Notes under the pieces: model-generated
Databases searched by the model: none
Told to the model about the DNA's origin: nothing
Seen by the model: the letters and a program-made list of their open reading frames with translations, nothing else
Program-made: the position numbers and the translations under genes
Part shown: piece by piece, positions 58,677 through 64,000 of the stretch
Numbering within the stretch: the stretch's first letter is position 1
Layout: each line of letters begins with the position of its first letter
From: Sphingosinicella terrae
GTDB taxonomy: Bacteria; Pseudomonadota; Alphaproteobacteria; Sphingomonadales; Sphingomonadaceae
DNA length: 64,000 nt
NCBI RefSeq assembly: GCF_003347635.1
Contig: NZ_QDFY01000003.1
Coordinates: 1-64,000 of the forward strand
Direction: 5' to 3'

Positions 58677-58835
58677 CTTCATCTCCTTCAGGACAGGCGG
58701 ACGGGGGCTGTCCGCGGATCCGGGGATACCGACCGGACGTATCGGGCGTTTGGCCGCCCGGTGAGGGAATGTGACGAAATGTAACCGGCGGCATTGCCGC
58801 TTTTCCGCGCCGCCCGGGCTTGTCAGGATGGCGCC

Positions 58836-59555
58836 ATGGCCGAGGAGACCTTCATCGCTATCGTCGAGGACGATGCCGAGATCGGCGCGCTCGTCGCCGG
58901 CCTGCTGAGGCGCGAGGGGTTCGCCGCCGAGTGGATGGCGGGCGGCGCCGAGCTCGACCGCCTGCGTGCCCGCCGCCGCATCGACCTGGTCGTGCTCGAC
59001 CTGATGCTGCCCGGCGAGGACGGCCTCTCCATCTGCCGCCGGCTTCGGGCCGAAGGCGAGATCCCCGTGCTGATGGTCACCGCCCGGGGCGACGATGTCG
59101 ACCGTATCGTCGGTCTCGAGGTCGGAGCCGACGATTATCTCGCCAAGCCGTTCAACCCCCGCGAGCTTGTCGCTCGGGCGCGCGCCATCCTGCGGCGCAC
59201 CCGCGCTGCCCACAGCGCCGGCCGAGTGCTTCCGACGGAGCGCTATCGCTTTGCCAGCTTCGTCCTCGATGCCGGTGCGCGCGCGCTGGCCGCCCCCGAC
59301 GGCGCGGCGATCGAGCTCACTGGGGGCGAGTTCGACCTGCTCCTCACCCTCGTCCGCCATCCGCAGCGCGTGCTCGGCCGCGACCAGCTGCTCGACTGGA
59401 CCCGCGGGCGATCGAGCGCGCCGTTCGATCGCAGCATCGACGTGCAGATCGCCCGTATCCGCCGCAAGCTCGCCGGCCGCCCCGGCTCGGAGGGGCTGAT
59501 CAAGACGGTGCGCGGCGGCGGCTATGTGCTCACCGCTCGGGTGGAGCGGCCATGA
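58836..59555 (+). CDS. OmpR-family response regulator
   Basis: This 239-residue regulator has a receiver with FIAIVEDDAEIGALVAGLLR, phospho-acceptor Asp in LVVLDLMLPGEDGLSICRRL and conserved Lys in ADDYLAKPFNPRELVARARA. The winged helix has LTGGEFDLLLTLVRHPQRVL, LGRDQLLDWTRGRSSAPFDR and SIDVQIARIRRKLAG with the wing KTVRGGGYVL. The sequence is of the OmpR/RstA-like branch. ATG 58836 is set by the receiver start and an AGGA upstream. It is coupled to the kinase by ATGA. Confidence 0.94.
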   Translation: MAEETFIAIVEDDAEIGALVAGLLRREGFAAEWMAGGAELDRLRARRRIDLVVLDLMLPGEDGLSICRRLRAEGEIPVLMVTARGDDVDRIVGLEVGADDYLAKPFNPRELVARARAILRRTRAAHSAGRVLPTERYRFASFVLDAGARALAAPDGAAIELTGGEFDLLLTLVRHPQRVLGRDQLLDWTRGRSSAPFDRSIDVQIARIRRKLAGRPGSEGLIKTVRGGGYVLTARVERP

Positions 59556-60880
59556 CCCTGACCGGCAACCTGTCGCTGCGCATCGCGCTGATCCTGCTCG
59601 GCGGCTTCGTCCTGCTCCAGCTCTCTTTGGCGGGAGTCATGACCGTGCCGGGCATGGGCCGCGATCGCTGGCCGCTGAACCTTCCGCGACCCGAGCAGGC
59701 GCGCCTTCTCGTCGAGGCGCTCGAACGCGCGCCTCCGTCGCGGCGGCCGGCGCTCGCCGGAGCGATGGGCGCGGGCCTTTACACGCTGAGCGTCGCCGCC
59801 GCGCCACCGGCACTGGAGGGACCCGAGCCGGCAGGTTTGCGAGAGGGCTACGAACGTTCGCTGCCTGGACGGCGGCTCGAGATGAGTCACGGCGGCGGCC
59901 GGCTCGCACGGGTGGCGCCGCGCTGGATAGGCCCCAGCCGGTTCACCTCCCCAAGCCGGCTGGCCATCACGCTTCGCGGTGGCGGGGTCCTGGTGATCGA
60001 GGGCGCGCCGTCGCCGCCGATGCGCCTCTACCTGCGCCAGCGGGCGCTCGCCGGCGCCCTCGGCGGCATGCTCCTGCTGCTGGCGATCTGGGTGGCGGTG
60101 CGCCGCTCGACGCGTCCGCTGGTCCGTCTCACCCGCGATGTCCGCCGGCTGGACGTGGCCGGACCGGACCTGGCGGTCGAGGGGCCGCGAGAGACCCGCG
60201 ATCTCGCCGCCGCCTTCAACGAGATGAAGGGCCGGATTGCCGGCCTGCTCGTCGAGCGCAGCCGGATCCTGGCCGCGGTGGCGCACGACATGCGCACCTA
60301 TCTCACCCGTTTGCGCCTGCGTGCGGACTACATCGAGGATGCCGACCAGCGGCAACGCGCGGTGACGGACCTAGCGGAGATGTCGGCTTTGCTCGACGAC
60401 AGCCTGCTGCTCGCCGCCGGCGATTCCGGGCCGCCGGACCGGCACGCGCCGATCGACCTCGCCGCGGAGATCGAGGCGCTCGTCGGCGTCCGGCGAGAGA
60501 TGGACGAGCCGGTAACCCTGAAGGTGACCGGGCAGGGGCATCGCATCGCCGGATCGGCGCTGGCCGTCCGGCGCATCTTCAACAATCTCGTCGAGAACGG
60601 GCTGCGCTACGGCGGGGCGGTGGAGGTCGGCCTCGCCGCCGACGAGCGCGACATCGTGCTGACCTTCGCCGATACCGGGCCGGGCGTGGCCCCCGACATC
60701 CTCGCCCGGCTGGGCGAGCCGTTCGTGCGCGCCGAGCCGTCGCGCGGCCGCGCCACCGGGGGCGCGGGTCTGGGGCTGGCGATCGTCAAGGCGCTGACGG
60801 CCGGGCTCGGCGGCTGCGTCGAGATCCGCAATCGCCCGGAAGGCGGGCTGCTGGCGACCGTGCGCTTTCCGCGAGCGTGA
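59552..60880 (+). CDS. Sensor histidine kinase, EnvZ-like, with altered H-box
   Basis: This 442-residue membrane kinase has membrane helices at about 9-30 (LRIALILLGGFVLLQLSLAG) and 165-183 (ALAGALGGMLLLLAIWVAV), a periplasmic region between, and a HAMP linker (RRSTRPLVRLTRDVRRLDVA). The acceptor His245 is in AAVAHDMRTYLTRLRLRADY. The almost invariant Pro of HDLRTPLTR is Tyr250 here. The HATPase boxes are NNLVENGLRYGG, FADTGPGVAPDI and GGAGLGLAIVKALTAGLGG. It pairs with the OmpR-type regulator upstream (ATGA overlap). The Pro-to-Tyr change may affect phosphatase or kinase balance. Confidence 0.9.
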   Translation: MTLTGNLSLRIALILLGGFVLLQLSLAGVMTVPGMGRDRWPLNLPRPEQARLLVEALERAPPSRRPALAGAMGAGLYTLSVAAAPPALEGPEPAGLREGYERSLPGRRLEMSHGGGRLARVAPRWIGPSRFTSPSRLAITLRGGGVLVIEGAPSPPMRLYLRQRALAGALGGMLLLLAIWVAVRRSTRPLVRLTRDVRRLDVAGPDLAVEGPRETRDLAAAFNEMKGRIAGLLVERSRILAAVAHDMRTYLTRLRLRADYIEDADQRQRAVTDLAEMSALLDDSLLLAAGDSGPPDRHAPIDLAAEIEALVGVRREMDEPVTLKVTGQGHRIAGSALAVRRIFNNLVENGLRYGGAVEVGLAADERDIVLTFADTGPGVAPDILARLGEPFVRAEPSRGRATGGAGLGLAIVKALTAGLGGCVEIRNRPEGGLLATVRFPRA

Positions 60881-60883
60881 TCG

Positions 60884-61168
60884 TCAGGCCAGCCCGAGCA
60901 TCCAGCGGGCCAGATCAACCGGGACGACAGGAGCGGCGGGCGCGTTGCGGTTGAGCTCGAGCCGGTGGGCCATGATCCAGCGCAGGCATTCGGCGCGCGT
61001 GTCGAAGACGGGAAAGTCGGAACGAGCGGGGCGGCAATTGTGCCGGTCGATGAGGAAGCGGGCGCCGCGGCGACAGCCCGGCACCCCCTCCCAATCGCGC
61101 ACCGGCGCGACGACGGCCGGCACCCAGTGCGGCCGCGTCGGATCCAGTCCGAGTGCGTTGCGGTCCAT
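60884..61168 (-). CDS. Small conserved hypothetical protein
   Basis: This 94-residue soluble protein has a start ATG well supported by GGAGAGAGG upstream. The sequence has HWVPAVVAPVRDWEGVPGCR, RFLIDRHNCRPARSDFPVFD and AECLRWIMAHRLELNRNAPA. Two Cys and several His/Trp are present. It has no signal peptide or membrane helix. It converges on the kinase gene with three bases between the stops. I do not recognise the family. Confidence 0.6.
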   Translation of the reverse strand: MDRNALGLDPTRPHWVPAVVAPVRDWEGVPGCRRGARFLIDRHNCRPARSDFPVFDTRAECLRWIMAHRLELNRNAPAAPVVPVDLARWMLGLA

Positions 61169-61300
61169 CCTCTCTCCATCGCTGTTCCGCGATGTTGATC
61201 ACAACCTAGACCTCGGCCGGGGTCGGCGCAAGCGCGCGAGCCCCTCTAACCCCGCCTTAACCAATTTCCGGCTTAGTGAAGGAGGGACAGCCCGGACGAG

Positions 61301-62731
61301 GTGAGGGCACGCGTGAATCAGATCAGTGGACGGTTCATTGCGGAAGCCCCGACGATCGGGCCGATCGGTGCAGCGGCGCAAGCCGTTCCGGCCTGGACGG
61401 GCGACTTCCATCGCCTGCGGCTGCGCCTCTACCTGTTCATGATCGCCGCCGACGGCCTGCTCATGGCAGCATCCTTCCTCCTGGCGAACGTCGCCTATTT
61501 CCACCGGCCTTTCGCTTCCTATGGCGTGAACACCCTCGCCCTGCTCTTCCCGCTCTACCTTGCCATCGGGCTGAATGGCGGGACCTGGTCGCTCCAGGCG
61601 CTCGAGAGCAGCCGGCGGAGCGTCGGCCTGGCGACGCAGTCGCTGCTCTTCGCCATAGCGGTCGCGACCTTCGTCCTCTTCACTTTCAAGATCGGCCAGG
61701 ATTTCTCCCGCGTCGTCTTCGGGCTCGGTTCGATCCTCTCCTTGCTCATGATCGCCGCCGCACGGGCGCGATTCGGCGAGGCGATCGGCCGGCGTTGCGG
61801 CTGGACCTTCCGGCGCGAGGTGCTCATCGTCGACGGAGTTGCCGCCACGGCGCCGGGCGCGGAGCTGGTGGTCGACGCCCGGCGGGAGGAACTTCGGCCG
61901 TCGATCGACGATCCGTCGATGCTCGATCGGCTCGGCCGGCTTCTCGCCGGCAGCGAACGCGTCATCCTGGCTTGCCCGGCGGAACGCCGCGCCGCCTGGT
62001 CGCGCATGCTCGCCGGTGCCAATGTGGACGTCGAGCTGCTCAGCCCCGATCTCGACCGGCTCGGCGCCATCGGCCTTCGCCGTCACGCCGGCCGCGCCAC
62101 GATCCTCGTCGGCTGTGGCCCGCTTGGGCTGCGTCAGCGGGCGCTGAAGCGCGCTTTCGATCTTGTCGTCTCGGTGCCCGTCCTGCTCCTGTTGCTGCCG
62201 CTGCTGACGCTGGTCGCCGCGGCCATCCGCCTCGATTCCCCGGGCCCCGTCCTCTTTCGCCAGCCGCGGATGGGGAGGGGCAACCGCCTGTTCGGCATGC
62301 TCAAGTTTCGAACGATGCGTGCGGAGGCGACGGATACGGCCGGCGACCGCTCGACCGCGCGCGACGACGACCGGATCACCCGGGTGGGACGGCTGCTCCG
62401 CCGCACCAGCCTCGACGAGCTGCCCCAACTCCTCAACGTGCTGAGCGGTGAGATGAGCCTGGTCGGGCCGCGCCCGCACGCGCTTGGGTCGACCGCGGAG
62501 GACGCGCCTTTCTGGCTGATCGAGGAGCGCTACTGGGATCGCCACGCCATCAAGCCCGGCATGACGGGCCTTGCCCAGATACGGGGATATCGGGGCGCCA
62601 CAGCCTGCCGGTCCGACGTGACCAATCGGCTCCAGGCCGATCTCGAATATCTCGACGGCTGGAGCCTGGGCCGCGACATCTCCATCCTCGTCCGAACCCT
62701 GAACGTGCTGGTCCATCGCAATGCCTATTGA
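61301..62731 (+). CDS. Exopolysaccharide priming sugar-phosphate transferase
   Basis: This 476-residue membrane protein is a polyprenyl glycosylphosphotransferase. The N-terminal half has four predicted membrane helices (about 40-160) followed by a degenerate nucleotide-sugar-like cytosolic region. The C-terminal catalytic domain starts KRAFDLVVSVPVLLLLLPLL and carries LFRQPRMGRGNRLFGMLKFR, TRVGRLLRRTSLDELPQLLN, VLSGEMSLVGPRPHA and PGMTGLAQIRGYRGAT. It transfers a sugar phosphate to undecaprenyl phosphate, the first step of exopolysaccharide or O-unit assembly. The GTG at 61301 is given; a GTG at 61313 with GAGGTGAGG upstream is equally possible. It overlaps the ligase gene by 11 nt. Confidence 0.93.
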   Translation: MRARVNQISGRFIAEAPTIGPIGAAAQAVPAWTGDFHRLRLRLYLFMIAADGLLMAASFLLANVAYFHRPFASYGVNTLALLFPLYLAIGLNGGTWSLQALESSRRSVGLATQSLLFAIAVATFVLFTFKIGQDFSRVVFGLGSILSLLMIAAARARFGEAIGRRCGWTFRREVLIVDGVAATAPGAELVVDARREELRPSIDDPSMLDRLGRLLAGSERVILACPAERRAAWSRMLAGANVDVELLSPDLDRLGAIGLRRHAGRATILVGCGPLGLRQRALKRAFDLVVSVPVLLLLLPLLTLVAAAIRLDSPGPVLFRQPRMGRGNRLFGMLKFRTMRAEATDTAGDRSTARDDDRITRVGRLLRRTSLDELPQLLNVLSGEMSLVGPRPHALGSTAEDAPFWLIEERYWDRHAIKPGMTGLAQIRGYRGATACRSDVTNRLQADLEYLDGWSLGRDISILVRTLNVLVHRNAY

Positions 62732-64000
62732 AGTGCCTGCCGGAATGCCGGTGGATGGCCTGACGCCCCCGCCGGCGCGCGTTGCACCGGCCCGCGGGGA
62801 CGTAGCCCATGCGGTGTGGCTGCTGGTCGCGCTTGCGCCCTTCCTCTTCGCCTTAGCGAGCTGGAACCCGTCCGGAGAGCGGCGCATCGGCCAGGCCCTC
62901 GCTCTCGGACTTTCCCTGCCCATCACGCTGATCGAACTGCTGGTCATCGTCCTGGCCCTGGCGTCCGGCTTCGAGATCCGCCGCACGCTCGGCGCGATGC
63001 CCGCCTGGGCGAAACTGCTCCTCGCGACCTTGCTCGCGGTGGCGATCGGCACGGCTTTGACCGCCGTCATCCCGGCGCGCGCCTGGATCCGCACCGCTCA
63101 GCTCGCCATCCACCTGCTGTTCGGGCTGAGCGCCTGGCATCTGTTCCGGACCCGCTGGGCGGGGCTGGCCTCGTCGGCCTGGTGGTGGATCACCATCGGC
63201 ACCTGCCTCTACGTCGCCATGGTGGCGGCCTGGGTCTTTGCAGTCCATGACGAGCCCCGGTTCGACTGGAAGAGCTTCGGTCTCGCCGTCGGCCATATCC
63301 GGCAGACCGGCTTCTACTCGGCCGCCGGTGCTGGCGCGGCGCTGGGCCTCGCCGCCATCGCTCGCAGCCGAAGCGGCTATGCGCTCGCCGTGGCGGCTGC
63401 CACCCTGCTCGTCGCCTTGTCATGCTGGTCCGGGACGCGCGGCTCGCTCTTCGCCGTGTTCGCAGCGTTCGCCGCGGGCCTCGTCTTCCTGCCCTCGATG
63501 CGCAATCGGCGCGCCGTCGTCGCCTTGGTGATCGCCCATATCGGCGGCGCCCTGGTCTCGCTCCTCCACCAGGCGCCGCATGCCTTTTACGGGCTGTGGC
63601 GCATCTCGGAGACGGCGGCGGCGACGGGCGCCGACGAGCTCGCCACCGGGCGCCTGCGCATGTGGGCGGCCTCGTTCGATGCCATCCTCGAGCGGCCGCT
63701 GTTCGGCTGGGGCGAGAGCCAGTTCCTCGTCGCCGTCCCGAGCTGGGGCCAGTTCAACCATCCTCACAACATTCTCGTCCAGGTGCTGGTGCAATGGGGA
63801 ATGGTCGGCTTCATGTGCTGGCTGGTGCTGGCGGGCTGGCTCGGCTGGCGCTTCCTCGCCGCCGCGCGCGCCGGCGGTCCGGCGCTCGTGCCGCCTTTTC
63901 TCGTCGCCGCTTCGCTGGCGACGATGGCGATGTACGAAGGTGCGCTCTATCATCCCTATCCCTTCATGATGGTGGTACTCGCGCTTGCATTCGTGCTGGC
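62721..64000 (+). CDS. O-antigen ligase/Wzy-type polymerase (cut by window end)
   Basis: At least 426 codons of a multi-pass membrane protein are open to the window end. It starts at ATG 62721, overlapping the priming transferase, or at ATG 62745. About ten hydrophobic segments are visible, for example AVWLLVALAPFLFALASW, LALGLSLPITLIELLVIVLA, ITIGTCLYVAMVAAWVFAV and ALVIAHIGGALVSLL. The periplasmic loop contains the ligase-type GRLRMWAASFDAILERPLFG, WGESQFLVAVPSWGQFNHPH and NILVQVLVQWGMVGF; the FNHPHN motif is typical of the WaaL/Wzy family. It would polymerise or ligate the polysaccharide made by the same cluster. Confidence 0.88.
   Translation, partial: MPIEVPAGMPVDGLTPPPARVAPARGDVAHAVWLLVALAPFLFALASWNPSGERRIGQALALGLSLPITLIELLVIVLALASGFEIRRTLGAMPAWAKLLLATLLAVAIGTALTAVIPARAWIRTAQLAIHLLFGLSAWHLFRTRWAGLASSAWWWITIGTCLYVAMVAAWVFAVHDEPRFDWKSFGLAVGHIRQTGFYSAAGAGAALGLAAIARSRSGYALAVAAATLLVALSCWSGTRGSLFAVFAAFAAGLVFLPSMRNRRAVVALVIAHIGGALVSLLHQAPHAFYGLWRISETAAATGADELATGRLRMWAASFDAILERPLFGWGESQFLVAVPSWGQFNHPHNILVQVLVQWGMVGFMCWLVLAGWLGWRFLAAARAGGPALVPPFLVAASLATMAMYEGALYHPYPFMMVVLALAFVL

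Overview
The window is high-GC DNA (by eye about two thirds G+C) from a chromosome that looks like a sphingomonad (Alphaproteobacteria, Sphingomonadales). The reasons are the gene families present (GlxA regulator, LytS/LytTR pair, secreted CHAT protein, tannase-type esterase, small secreted proteins with a CGRR motif) and dispersed repeats such as CTTCGACAGGCTCAGCCCGA and paired GTCGCCCCTGC...GCAGGGGCGAC elements, which I associate with sphingomonad genomes. No rRNA, tRNA, CRISPR array or complete insertion sequence was recognised. Genus cannot be fixed from this window.

Layout. 1-1.7 kb: the last codons of an IS630-type transposase, a RelB/ParE-type toxin-antitoxin pair, a repeat-rich gap and a DUF1905 gene. 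1.9-5.4 kb: a leftward operon of a KaiC-like double P-loop ATPase and a hybrid histidine kinase. 5.7-18.9 kb: a patchwork of single genes, including a beta-lactamase-fold hydrolase, ASCH-like protein, GST, GlxA regulator, SAM methyltransferase, GlsB-type membrane protein, cupin, an endonuclease/exonuclease/phosphatase lipoprotein with an amidohydrolase, a VOC protein and an NTF2-like protein. 19-22.9 kb: a TonB-dependent receptor divergent from a LytS/LytTR two-component system. 23.4-25.5 kb: a scarred region with a duplicated 3' gene fragment, two small membrane-anchored or secreted proteins and a lone HsdR-N-type nuclease-like gene with a less GC-rich sequence.

25.5-41.7 kb is the metabolic core. 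ilvD points left. A leader peptide plus attenuator leads rightward into ilvC, acetolactate synthase large subunit, an 87-residue IlvM-type subunit, leuA, leuB, leuC, leuD, gltB and gltD. This is nearly the whole branched-chain amino acid pathway together with glutamate synthase, which makes the glutamate used in the final transamination. The leader encodes a Leu/Ile/Val-rich run followed by an 11-bp GC hairpin and U tract, so the operon is probably controlled by ribosome-mediated attenuation.

41.8-64 kb: an Xre/MbcA-RES toxin-antitoxin pair; a secreted protein with a small membrane protein; a GT1-type glycosyltransferase; an OmpR-type two-component operon divergent from a secreted TPR-CHAT (caspase-like) protein; a tannase-type esterase; a haem-oxygenase-fold protein; an apparent pncB/pncA deletion scar; katG; an EF-hand protein coupled to an alpha/beta hydrolase; a second two-component system; and the start of an exopolysaccharide locus (priming sugar-phosphate transferase and an O-antigen-ligase-type protein cut by the window end).

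Many neighbouring genes are translationally coupled through 4-nt ATGA/GTGA/TTGA overlaps. Several starts are GTG or TTG and were chosen from ribosome binding sites or overlaps.
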